From Didymodactylos carnosus (taxonomy: Eukaryota > Rotifera > Eurotatoria > Philodinida > Philodinidae), in contig CAJNOQ010000073.1 of assembly GCA_905250885.1 (NCBI GenBank), forward strand, positions 1 through 64,000: DNA of 64,000 nt. The letters are read 5' to 3'. Under the pieces are notes generated by a model, which saw only the letters and a list, made by a program, of their open reading frames with translations, ran no database searches and was not told where the DNA came from. How positions within the stretch are numbered: the stretch's first letter is position 1; every line of letters starts with the position of its first letter. Below, piece after piece: positions 35,801 to 49,948 of the stretch. The translations under genes were made by a program, and so were the position numbers.

Positions 35801-36301
35801 CCATCCTTCTTGAATTTGCTGTTTTAAAAACGCATCTTTATTGCGACTAATAGTTTTTCCCCTTATAAACGACTCGGGAAGCGAGAAAAATGCTTTCCAC
35901 TTTTTTCGAATTTTTCTGAACGTCTAAAAGTTACAACCTTATATATAATCTGAAAAAGTAGATACCTAAGTTGTATAGTCATAGAGTAATCAATGTACAA
36001 GGCGAAAAATGAAAACTAACGATGAATGAACTTATCGTTACTTAACAGTTTACCGGATCGACAAGTGCAAACGAACTGATAAATGTGCAAAAAAATGAAT
36101 ATTCTAAAGTTATAAAAAATTAATTTTTATGAAACTTCAGCAGTATTATATTAACGAGGGATAAAGAGTTGTGCAGCCACATAACAATCATTTGTAAGTA
36201 AGCCTAAAAATCTAACTGGCGAACTTAATTAATTTTCCTGATAGTTTAACGTGTACAAAACTCCCCTAAAAATGCCGATCTTGCTCACCAAATATCATTA
36301 T

Positions 36302-37305
36302 AATAAAATGTAATGATAAAAGAAATACTAAATGAAAATGGAGCAAAAATCAACAAATATAAACTGATTATCTACGGTAATAAAACAATAGCAGCATCAG
36401 TCGACAACAAAACTTCGTAAGCGTATGAATTAACTTTCGCAAAACATAACTACTCTTTTATTGAAATTTTATTTTAGATTGTTTTCGATGAAGATGATTA
36501 AATTTGCCGTATTAAAAATCAGAGATAATGGAGGAGTAGGTTAACAGAATTTCATCAACTGTTAATTTTGATAAATCAATCTATTCTTGCAATCAATTGA
36601 TCGTTATCTTCCCGGATTTTTATGAACTGGCGAAAGAGTTGACAACTAGTGGAAAATAAACTACATTCTAATGTTGAATGGAGGATTGTAGGGTACGGTG
36701 ACTCACCGGAAACAAAAAATTTTGATATTTGATTAGCAAAAAAAATTTGTTTAATTGAGTTTTCAGCGCTCTGCAGCCTGATAAAGAGAGATCAATATAA
36801 ACCAGATGATAATATACAGGATCGAATCGAAAAATTTTAAAAGCTTCTTCGGTCAAAAGCGATTGCAGATTTGTCTTCTCCATGGTCAGTTGTCTTGTAT
36901 GCGATAACTTTTTGAACCAGGGTACTTCAGAAAAAATTTTTGACATCGTTTTGCCTCTGGTTCTATGTGGTGGCTTTTTCAAAAAATTTTGAGCAAGATA
37001 TAACGATCGATTGATCGCAAAAGTAAAGATTGATTTATCAAAATTAATAGTTGATGAAATTCTCTTAACAGGGGCCTACTCCTCTATTATCTCCGATTTT
37101 TAATACGGCAAATTTAATCATCTTCATCGAAAACAATCTAAAGTAAAACAGTAGTTATGTTTTGTGAAAGTTAATCCATACGTTTACGAAGTTTTGTTGT
37201 CGACTGATGCTGCTATTGTTTTATTACCGTAGATAATCAGTTTATATTTGTTGATTTTGCTGCATTGTCATTTAATATTTGTTTACTTTGTAAGTTTTAT
37301 TATCC
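36302..37305. repeat. 1-kb foldback element with about 290-bp arms
   Basis: The left arm includes AAATCAACAAATATAAACTG, ACGGTAATAAAACAATAGCA, TTTCGATGAAGATGATTAAA and TCATCAACTGTTAATTTTGA. The right arm is the complement in reverse order, ending ATTTGTTTACTTTG. Arms differ by scattered substitutions. The core of about 430 bp is not paired. No terminal duplication is clear, so the ends are approximate. Confidence 0.75.
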
Positions 37306-38188
37306 GTAGATGACTTTTTTTGTGTTATCAGAATTGACTGACTTCTGGCGACGTCTGTCTCCGAGTTGCAGAGAAATTTCCTTAGCTTTTTTTGGCTCTG
37401 CATCGGTAGATATTTTAGGTCATGCCTTTGAATAATTTTTCTCCCATGATTAAAAAAAATGCATTTTTCTCCCTTATGATTGGTTTATCCATGCATTATG
37501 TGACAGCCATTTTTCCGTATTTTGCGCGTACACACACACACTCACAGACGGACAATATTTTGTAAGACCCTAGACTAAAGTCAAAGGGAAAAGTAAGGAT
37601 GCACTACCTATAATGCCAGATGCAAGGCAAACTCCGATTAATTTTTATGCGCCCAGCCAACATGGACCACAATAATTAATGTTAGCTTATGTTGAACTTA
37701 CTAATTCAAATCACACTGCACCAATGCACTTCATCTTGTTTTGAAGTAGAATCTACTCTATAAATCTGCATAACTCGAAAACATTGATTGGGACTGAAGG
37801 TAGATTAGATGGATGAGACAAGTTTGACAGAGATGTAGAAGATACTAATATTTGTTCCTCCATATGTCATGTGTAACATGTGATAAGTTTCAACAAAATG
37901 TAATAGGGCGTCTAGACAATTCAGTTTGAGTCTGGGAATCACATCTTTAACACAACCCCGTTCAAACTGTGACTCGAATATTTTGCATTTTTTAAATGAA
38001 AGCTTGCATTTCAATTGTCTATTACTTGATAAATTTTACCGCTTGATTAGTGTTTATATCTTTATTGAAATTTTTTATTTTCCTTTTTTCTTTTTTAACG
38101 GATTGATGACCAATAAAAGAAAAAAACAGTAAATAAAAGAAGGGAAAATATCAAAATCATCAAGATTTTTCTTCATACATTTCTCTTT

Positions 38189-38771
38189 TTATTTTAATGG
38201 TATAAATCGTGATGAATGTGTTGCACCAATACCAGGTCTACCATGTTTAACTGGTTTATAGGTAATGGAAAATTCTCCCAAATAATGTCCAATCATTTCT
38301 GGCTTAATTTCAATTTGATTAAATGTTTTTCCTTGATGGACACCGACAACACATCCAACCATTTCTGGTACAATAATCATATTACGCAAATGTGTTTTGA
38401 TAGCAGCTGGTTTTTCTAATTCGACTGCTTCTTTTTTAGCTTTACGTAAACGTTTAATTAATGCCATTGGTTTTCGTTTTAAACCACGTCCTAAAAATAA
38501 ATTATTGTCAAATTAAACTCGAAGAACTATAGCGAACATATAACAGAATTTGCACTGTTTAGTTCAATTTTACTCTGACGTTGTCAAACTTTTATTAATC
38601 ACACATACCTAAACGACGTCTAGCACGACAATGCAATAATTGCATTAACTGATCTGTTTGCATATCTAGTAATTGATCTAAATCAACACCACGAAATAAA
38701 AATTTACGAAATGTACGTTTCTTTTTCAAATCAGTTAAATTTGTTGTTGTTGCAGCTGCGTCGTCAGCCAT
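38189..38771 (-). CDS. RPS15: 40S ribosomal protein S15 (uS19), two exons
   Basis: Exons 38609-38771 and 38189-38490 join in frame ([12 protein letters not shown]) to 154 residues. The N-terminus is [12 protein letters not shown] followed by [19 protein letters not shown], then the conserved [12 protein letters not shown]. The uS19 core contains [37 protein letters not shown] and the end [18 protein letters not shown]. uS19 sits in the head of the small ribosomal subunit near the decoding site, where its C-terminal tail reaches tRNA. All landmarks are intact and length is close to the animal protein. The stop codon overlaps a minus-strand AATAAA. Confidence 0.97.
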
Positions 38772-41090
38772 TATTCTTGTAGACTAAAAAGAAATTATAA
38801 TGAACATTAATGATGAATTTTATTCTATATAACAATAGAAACACATTTAGTAGACATCCTCCTCTTTCGTAACCATTTCGTCTGAAATTCGAAGTGGTCG
38901 CAGAGTAAGTGATTTCGGAGAAGATAATGTCGGAGTAGGCAATCTTGCAAATTTCATATTACGGAGTAAGTACCTAAACTTTCTCCTCCCTCGAAAATCG
39001 GTAACGAAAACTCTGACTAAGTGACAGAGATAAATATTAACTTACTTTTTATATGAATAAAAATTGAGAAGATTTTAAAATCTAAAATAAACAACAAAAC
39101 TTTAAACAACAAAATGTTTTCGTCGATCACACTAGCAAATTGTCATTCTCGACTATCTAAAACGCATTTGGATTAGTCTGATCAATCAATACACAGACGA
39201 CAACTAGATAAAAAATTTAGCGTTGTTTTTCTCGAAATGTTTTTATTATTATTCATATATACTGAAAAAAAATTTTATTATACAATTGAAAAAAAAAATT
39301 GTAAATAAAAAAATGAGAGAGAAGGAAAATGAGAAATGAACGAAAACTGAAGAGAGAAACACAGAAAAAAAAAAGCGACACTGCAACGCAACGAATAAAA
39401 GAATTGTTTTGGTTGTTTTTTCCAATACAATAATGAGAGTACACAATATAGTAAAAAAGATAGACGCACACACACACACTACTAAAAAACAGAAGCGCGA
39501 GCAGCAAAAGAGAAAGAGTATGGCACGCGCCGCTGCGTATTGTGTATTTTCAGATCTCAAAACAATATAAAGAGAGAATAATACTTAAAGGGTGAGTAAA
39601 AAAGCGGTTATGAGCGCATAGAATACGAACCACTATCCACACGAACCGAAAAAATAGAAAAAAAATATTGCAATGAAAGACACGCACACACAAGACAAGG
39701 GAGAGGTGGGTAAAGCAAACAATGCACCAAAAAAAAAAGAACAGAAAAGCGTACACATAGCAATGTTTATCATAATAAACGAGAGAAACGAGTATTATTT
39801 TATATTTCTCATATTTGAAAAGAAACGAAAACCAACCCGTATTCAAAGCAGACAGACAGAGAGAGAGAGAAAAACTATTGCATTTGGCATTTTTTTCTTC
39901 TAAAGAGACTATGCCATTCTAGTACAACAACTTGACTATTTGCTTCGTTTAATACTTCGCCTCTCGTAAAAACAAAGAGAAAAAACGTGAATGCGGTAGA
40001 TACTGCAAGTGACTATGCAACTCTTCACCTGTTTTTCATGGCACCCGTTTGCTCACCATATACGCTTCTGAGAAGTAGAATTCTTTCCTCGACATTAGCC
40101 TGAAACAAAAAACACCACGTTCTCAGGTCTTGTTTTTGTTTTTCTAAAAAAACAAATGGATCAACTGCATTGTAGAAAAAAAATTCTCTTCACAGGTGTC
40201 TGTGCGTAGTAGAGAGAAAAAAACACATCATTTTTTAAATGATAAGGGGTAAAAATTGCTATCAGAAATTACAAAAAAAAACACGAACGGCACGACAAAC
40301 AAGAAAAGTTGATAATAAATATATGGCAGAATATAAGTTTTTTTGAAAGGAAAAGAAAAACCAGCAGACTAGAGAAATATTAGATCAGTTATCCAAAAAG
40401 AAAGATAACAGTATTGTTGTTATTGTCTATAACACGCACACTCTGTATCGTCTCACGGTCATTGCTTTAAATATATAAATGAGAGAATACAAACAAACAG
40501 ATACGAGGTATGTATATATGACAAAAAAAGATAGACAAACAAACGAACGATTACTCACTCATTGACTACTTTCTTCTTCCCCATTACCTTATTTTGTTAA
40601 GGCAAAACCTGAGCTTAATAAGAACGACAACCAGAACAACAGCAACAACAATAACAAAGAACTGTTATTTGCACTCAAAGAGCGTACGTACACAAAAAAA
40701 AACGAACATATACACGTACACAAAAGATAATTGTACCTATAAAAAAAAGAGAACATACATAAATACATACAAACAAGAAGAGAAACTGTCGACTTCTCGA
40801 AAAAGATTGGGTTATACAACTCGATTTGACTTTGAATAAGAATAATAAAAAACCAACGAGAAAAAACAAACTGATATACACACTGTAAGAAACAAACGAA
40901 GAGAAAAAACATTCCATTCTAATATAATATATAGTAATAAGATTAATACGAATAAGTAAAGTTTTAATAAGAAAAATTGATTAAGAATAAAATAGTAAAG
41001 AGAGAGCGAAATGTTTGTTTTTTGTTTGTGTTTGAGATATATCAATAGAAGAAAAAAAACGACGCTAGCAGGTTTGTTTTTATTCTTGTG
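38772..41090. other. Low-complexity spacer, no gene seen
   Basis: The region upstream of S15 and downstream of G-alpha-q. It has long A-rich and GA-rich runs on the plus strand. The many overlapping minus frames at 39250-39850 and 40590-41045 are Phe/Ser/Val-rich products of these runs, not genes. The S15 promoter should lie at the left edge. Confidence 0.55.
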
Positions 41091-43439
<2,349 letters not shown>

Positions 43440-45660
43440 CTTTGCATCTTTTTTATCGAAAATTTTTGAAAAATTGTAAAATTATTGTGTCAAAAGACGA
43501 AAAAAGAAGAGAACGAGATAAACAACAAGCAAATAATAATTCAACAAAATAACTATATGACTAGTAAATTTTCATATAAAAAAACAAAAACCAGGTCACT
43601 GTGGATTTAATCAAATGAATTAATACTCAAAGACATAATTCGAACAATAACAGGAATATTTAAGATATGAGATCATTTTAGTAAACAAATAAATATGAGC
43701 GTGTATGCTTGTATCTTAATAAATAAAATAATCACACCATCTAAAATAAGAAAAATAAATCAAGAACATGTCTCATGTTATGCGTCAACAGATTTGTTGT
43801 AAGAAGTGAGTAAGAAACGGTATGATAATAAAGAGTAAGATCTTTAATCATCGGAAACACAGCAAAAAGTCTTAATCAGAAAAGGAAGAAAATAAACAAG
43901 GTACGCAGTATAAACGAATAAATTTTGATTGAACACTTTAAAAAAAGTAAGAACAATAATCAAAACAAATAGACACTTTACTATCACATGGGAACACAAC
44001 GAATAAACCAACATAGAAAAAGCGGACAGTTGCACACGTTCAGAATTAATTAATGATATTCTTCTTAACTTTTACAAACGGAGACTAATCAGACGTACAC
44101 TTTTCTACTGATTACTAAGAAATAACAAAAAATCTTCTTTTATTTTTCAGTTTGAAACTCTCCCTTTCTCCATAAAACATCTTAACAGGAAGGGCATGGA
44201 TACATCTTCTATACTTCAAACCAAGATAGTGCACGGGACGTACTAGTCACACACACTTCTTAATACATATGATTCTACTTTTCAATCTATATCGTTACAT
44301 AGAGGCCAGAAGAAAATGTTTTCGGAAAAAAAATAAATAAATAAACAAATGTGGTTATCATTTGATTTCATTACAATAACCGATACTTCCATATTTCTGA
44401 AATACCTTATATCAAGATAATAAATATAGAGGTCTATAAACAAACACTCCTAAGAATTAGAAACTATTTATATTACAAACAAATATGTCTTCATAGTTTT
44501 GTTTTTTTGAGTTGTAGAACATAATTTTGTTACGAGTGAAATTTTGTCTCAGTGGAAAAAAATGGCTGAAATGTGGCTTGTTACATAAAGGTTAAGTAGG
44601 CGCAGAAATGGTGAATAAAACTGAAACACTCATGCAAAGCGAAAATGATGAATAAAATGGATGAAAGAAAAGTTGTCTTTAATACAAAGATCACTGTTTA
44701 TATCAAACAAAAGGGTTTCTAGATAAAGAGGCAAAACTGAAAAGTAAGTTTAAGCATTAACAATTGACATTTTCATTGGTGTGTTGCATGTTGCAATCAG
44801 TGTCCCTTCTCAAACGTTCATGCAATTACATCGAGCTCTTTGTTTCTGATTTCGAAGATGTTAACGTAGTAAAATTTTAGGGATCGGTGATGTAATTTGA
44901 TGATTGAGAACCATTAAGAAATGAGTTAGAGCTGATGATCAGTCATTCACATGTTAGCATTTGTCATCAAGGCTAAACAAAGTACTAGAGCTTTACAAGA
45001 TGTTCAGACTAAAATTAGTTGGCAACTTTGAAAAGAGAATTATTATTTATAATTCGTTTGTAAAGTCCTCTTTTTCTCACGTAAAGTAAACTGATTTTAG
45101 AAAGCGAACCATCGGTGATTGAGGATTTAGACACTTCGCAACGTCACATATCAAAGTGATAGGCGATTATTTCAGTATTAGTCGATTTAGCGTTATTTAT
45201 TACTTTGTATTTATGCTTTGTGCTCCTTTTTGTTTTGAGTTCTAAATCAAATTATCTTCTCTATAAACTGTTCCTTGAAGTCCATATGTTCCTCATTAAG
45301 AGTTTCATGAAATTCACGATAGGATTAACGCATTGTTTTCTTCAAATAAACCACAACACACATGTTATTCTACCTAAACTCAAAGTTTGCTCATACATTT
45401 TATCAGATAGTTATATTTTGAAAAAGTTTCAAGTAAAAATTTCTGTCTGTTAGTAATTTCGTGTATTAAAATACAGTTTTTTGCAATATTTACTTTTGCA
45501 AATAATCAATTGTTGAAACCATTCTCGAATATACAATAGCAAAAGAAAACATTAGATTTTTGTGAATTTTGATTGAAGGTTCCTGATATTTTTTACTTCT
45601 CTTTTTCAGATAATTTGTGTTAATAGTCCAATGGTTAATGAATTTTAAATAACATCGAAA
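43440..45660. other. Intergenic between divergent G-alpha-q and CDK11, no gene seen
   Basis: Should contain both promoters and 5' leaders. A pyrimidine-rich acceptor (CTCTTTTTCAG, about 45609) just before the CDK11 start suggests a leader intron. Open frames (43844-44035, 45205-45453) are featureless. Confidence 0.5.
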
Positions 45661-48600
45661 ATGATTAGTGAGTACACCTTTGTTTAGGTTGAGAAAGATA
45701 TGTCCACTGTAAGAGTCTGTGCGAATTTGCTAAGAGTCATATAAATTGTTGAACCACTACGCAGATTTTTAAGCCTCTCTCACCTAATATTTGACCGTTT
45801 TCTTTCGGAGACTCCTGCTTAGAGTTTATAGTGAATAAAATGACAGAAAAATATGCAAATTTGAAATCTCCTCTTGGACAAATGCTGGTAAGCGGAAATT
45901 AGTGAAAAAATGTGAAGTTGAGGTTTTCCAAAGTTAGAAAAGACGAACTCTGCTGTCAAAAATTTTGATGATGACTTATACCGTCTCAAACTCCTTACTT
46001 CTCACATATGACAGTTCAAAAATGATTAGGAAAAAATAAGAATCTCATATTTACTATGCTGAACACATTGCTAACTGCTGTTGATTGAATCTAAATAAAG
46101 AATTCTATTTTTAGACTATGAGAGTCTACTCTGACTAGTTTCGTTTTTTTTCTGTGACTTTTTGTTCATTTTGTTTTCAATGATTTAGAACATAAATCAT
46201 CGTCTCGTTCTCATTCACGCGATCGTTCTCATTCGTCATCTCGACATCGACATCATCACGGTCACCATCATTCTCATCGAACCACAAAGCAAACACCACA
46301 ACCGCCGCCTCTTGGTTCAAATCGAACAGTTATTTATGAAGAAGTTCCGATCGTCACTGCACCTTCTATCGAAAAACGACGTCCAACTCATTTAAAATCA
46401 TCTGTAATAACTACTGTCTCTACTAGTACATTACCTCCTCCAAAACGTGTTGTGGAATACTCATCTCCAACATCCAGTCGCAATTCTAATAGTAATAATT
46501 CAGGTTCATTTTATCGTCGACATCCAGAAACTCAAGATCCAGAACAACAAAGACATCATCAACAAAGGATTAATTATGATATATATCATTCAGAAATAAT
46601 AGACGATGAAGACATTGATGAAGACGACGGTGAACGATTTTCTCCTGCACCACCACCCGTTCAAACTTCAAAACACCACCATCGACAAAACGACAGTACG
46701 ACAATCTCGAAAAAAACTAAACGACGCCATCAAAGTACGTAGAATTATCCAAGCGTTTCAAGATTGCAATTATTGAAGAAAGTCACAAAACCGCACTTTT
46801 GGACTACTACAACCTCGTTAAGTGTTATCTGCTTCTTTTTTTAAGGTTCAAGTGATCGATCAAAACGTCAGCGACAAGATGAACATCATTCGGAACCAGA
46901 CGATGACGACGCAGAACAGCATACAGAGGATGAGAAAAAATCTTGGTCGAAGCAAAAAACAGAAGAAAATGATACTGAGATGCATGAAAATGAAGAAGAA
47001 GAAGATGATGAAGAAGAAGATATTCATGATCAATTATCATCACCAGAGAAGAAAGAAGTGAAAAAAGACAAATCACAACTACGAGAAAAACGTAAAAATG
47101 ATATATTTATCTAATGATTTAACATGTAGATGATGAATGTCTTAGAATAAATTAGCATACCAAATTTTCTATTTTAACATAGTTCACAAGAACGTTTTTT
47201 GAAGCTCCCATTTGACACTCTAATGTACACATTAATTTATAGGAAGTAGGTGTTTCTTGTTTTCGAGATTTTACACTGGTTAATGCAAGAGGATCTATTA
47301 TCTTTGTTTTAATTCAATCTTGCAATATTTTATACTATTTTTATATAATTATTTTTATTTGTTTTCTGTATACTTTAGTGTCAAGTAGCAGTCGATCCAC
47401 TTCCGAACATGAGACAACACCTATTGAAGATAATGGTAGTAATGATAAACGGCAGCGTCAATCGTCAAATGAACAACGCTCAAGATCAAGATCATCTGTC
47501 TCACATAGTTCTGGTATGTTCCTTTACAATTATACCTGAATAATTGTTATATAGTAGCTGATTAGGGTACCTATTTATAAATACCTTCATTCATTTGACA
47601 TTTATTTTAGACAATTCTCCTTCTACTGAACCTTTACCAGACCAACAACATCCGCATCGTAGTCGTTTTGATCATGATGAAGATGAAAAAGAAGAGGAGG
47701 GGCAGAGACGACATTCTCGAACTCATTCAAGTGATAACGACGATACATCCCCTGTGGAAAAAGCTCAAAAACGCCGTCATTCTTCTCCGCCAACACCTGA
47801 TGAAATCGATGATGACGTTGAAGATGATGGAATAATAAAAGAAGAGTTTGAACCTAAAAAACCGTCCTTACCATCTTACTATCCAGCCATACAAGGCTGT
47901 AGACGTGTTGAAGAATTCCAGTGTTTGAATCGAATTGAAGAAGGAACCTATGGAGTTGTATTTAGAGCAAAAGAAACAAAAACCGGTAGGAAGTGAATGA
48001 TACTAATAAAGATTATTGTCATTGTATGTATTCTTCTGTTTTAGGTGAAATAGTCGCTTTAAAACGTTTAAAAATGGAAAAAGAAAAAGAAGGTTTTCCA
48101 ATAACATCATTAAGAGAAATCTGTTGTATATTAAAATCACAACATGAAAACGTCGTCACTGTTAGGGTACGCATCGCATTAACTATCATAAATAAAAAGT
48201 CTTCCATTGTCTTATGAATTTTCTAATTCTAGAATTATTTTTCAATTCTAATTTTTTTTCTGTTTTTTATCTCGAATAGGAAATTGTTGTTGGTAATGAT
48301 ATGAATCGTATATATATTGTTATGGAATATGTTGAACATGATTTGAAAAGTTTAATGACGTATACGATGAAAAAACCATTCACACTAGGTTTGTACAAAT
48401 GACACAAATGATAATGTTCAACACAGGCTAGTGGGAAGATTTACTTACTTAAAAAAGTTTTATAATAAAAGTGATATTCAAATGACAATTTGTACGTTAG
48501 GGACGGAAATTTATTGTATGAAGCAGAAATAAGAGCCTAGTACTGCACTATCTAGCAGAATTAATTACTTTGCTTTCAAAAATAGCTCCATTTTTTTTAT

Positions 48601-49948
48601 TTTTCTAGGCGAAATAAAAACGTTAATGTTACAACTATTAGCCGGTGTAAATCATTTGCATGATAACTGGATTGTTCATAGAGATTTAAAAACATCCAAT
48701 TTATTACTAAGTAATAAAGGAATACTTAAGGTAAATAGTAACAATAAACTCTTACTGATTTGTTCTAACTTGGTTTTTTATTGTAGATTGGAGATTTTGG
48801 ATTATCGCGAGAATATGGTTCTCCCTTAAAACCGTACACGCCTGTTGTCGTTACACTATGGTACAGAGCGCCTGAACTATTGCTTGGAGCTAAAGTATGT
48901 TTGCTCTCAGTATAAATAACTGGTTTAAATAGAAAAAAATTATACATTTTTCTAGGAATATTCTACTCCAATCGATATTTGGTCAGTTGGTGGAATTTTT
49001 GGCGAATTATTGTTAATGTTAGTTGCTGTCGTACTTTAGTAGAAAATTTTGAACTTCTGATTGGGTTTCTTTTTCTTTCAGGAAGCCATTGTTTCCAGGA
49101 AAGTCAGAAGTTGATCAACTGAACAGAATTTTTAAAGTAAGTTAACTCAAGTGAGAGTTTAACGAGATATTGCATCATTAAGGATTTGATTAAAAGTTAG
49201 TAACAATTAAACTCACTCTCAACTCGACTTTTTTTTCAGGATCTGGGTACGCCAAATGAAAAAATTTGGCCTGATTATAATAACTTACCAAATACAAAAA
49301 AGACGACCTTTTCCAATTATCCCTACAATCGTTTAAGAGCAAGATTTGATAATTCATTATCCGAAAAAGGATTTGACTTGATTAACAAGTAAGACTTAAA
49401 CTATTTTCGGTATTGATTTGTGCACGTGCTCAGACTTCGTTTTTGTTCAGATTTTTAACATATGATCCATCAAAACGTATTACAGCTGAATTAGCTCTTA
49501 AACACACGTATTTTGACGAATCTCCAAGACCCATAGAACCATCGATGTTTCCCACGTGGCCATCGCGTAATGAAGAAAAAGATAAAATACCGGGACGAAT
49601 GGGTACAAATAATGAACCAAAACCGCCGTCGGCGGGAAAAATGTATGAAAAATTACTGGTATGTAAACAAAATAGAATTTGGTACCTTTCAAGTAAATTT
49701 TCATTAGAAATGTTTGACCTTAGGTTGTAGAATAAAAATTTTCTCATAAAAACAGATCAAAATTTTTAAAAATAAACTATAAACTTTGCGAAAAACTCAT
49801 CTCATTTTTTCTAGTCTAGTATACGCCATTGTTTCCTTGTTAAGAATCAGCGAAATTTTTGTTTCATTTTTTTTAGGGTGTCGATGAAGATATTAATTAT
49901 CATTTATTACAACCCGAACAGTCAATTGGTTTTCAACTTCGAGGTTAA
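45661..49948 (+). CDS. CDK11: Cyclin-dependent kinase 11 (PITSLRE), 14 exons
   Basis: Exons: 45661-45667, 46189-46734, 46846-47091, 47379-47513, 47611-47985, 48045-48166, 48280-48388, 48609-48730, 48787-48894, 48956-49017, 49082-49136, 49240-49388, 49451-49658 and 49877-49948. They join in frame to 771 residues. The first coding exon is only 7 nt (ATG ATT A, donor GTGAGT). Residues 1-400 are disordered: RS/H-rich, then acidic, typical of CDK11. The kinase domain starts near 412 after [21 protein letters not shown], with ATP-lysine in VALKRL, the signature PITSLRE helix, catalytic [11 protein letters not shown] (Asp539), DFG and WYRAPE. The C-terminus [13 protein letters not shown] matches the family. 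CDK11 with cyclin L acts in transcription, pre-mRNA splicing (SF3B1 phosphorylation) and mitosis. All catalytic residues are present. The HRDLK-DFG-APE set and the T-Y pair in the Gly-loop imply normal CDK regulation. Confidence 0.95.

Larger units (their letters stand above)
34933..38188. other. Intergenic with two inverted-repeat elements, no gene seen
   Basis: Between the convergent ends of the ATP synthase k gene and the S15 gene. It holds the repeats at 35555-35800 and 36302-37305. The 104-codon minus frame at 36668-36982 lies in the core of the second repeat and has no recognisable domain. Confidence 0.5.

Noticed and set aside
36668-36982. 104-codon minus frame inside the 36.3-kb foldback
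   Set aside because: No recognisable domain and it lies in the unpaired core of a repeat; kept only as a note.
39249-41045. Multiple overlapping 60-107 codon frames rich in Phe, Ser and Val
   Set aside because: They are produced by long A/GA-rich low-complexity tracts read in several frames at once. No motif, start context or splicing.
45840-45887. Possible alternative first exon of CDK11 ([16 protein letters not shown] then a GTAAGC donor)
   Set aside because: The donor is good but the phase does not match the second CDK11 exon; joining them reads out of frame into the RS-rich sequence. It could belong to another transcript, but nothing supports that.
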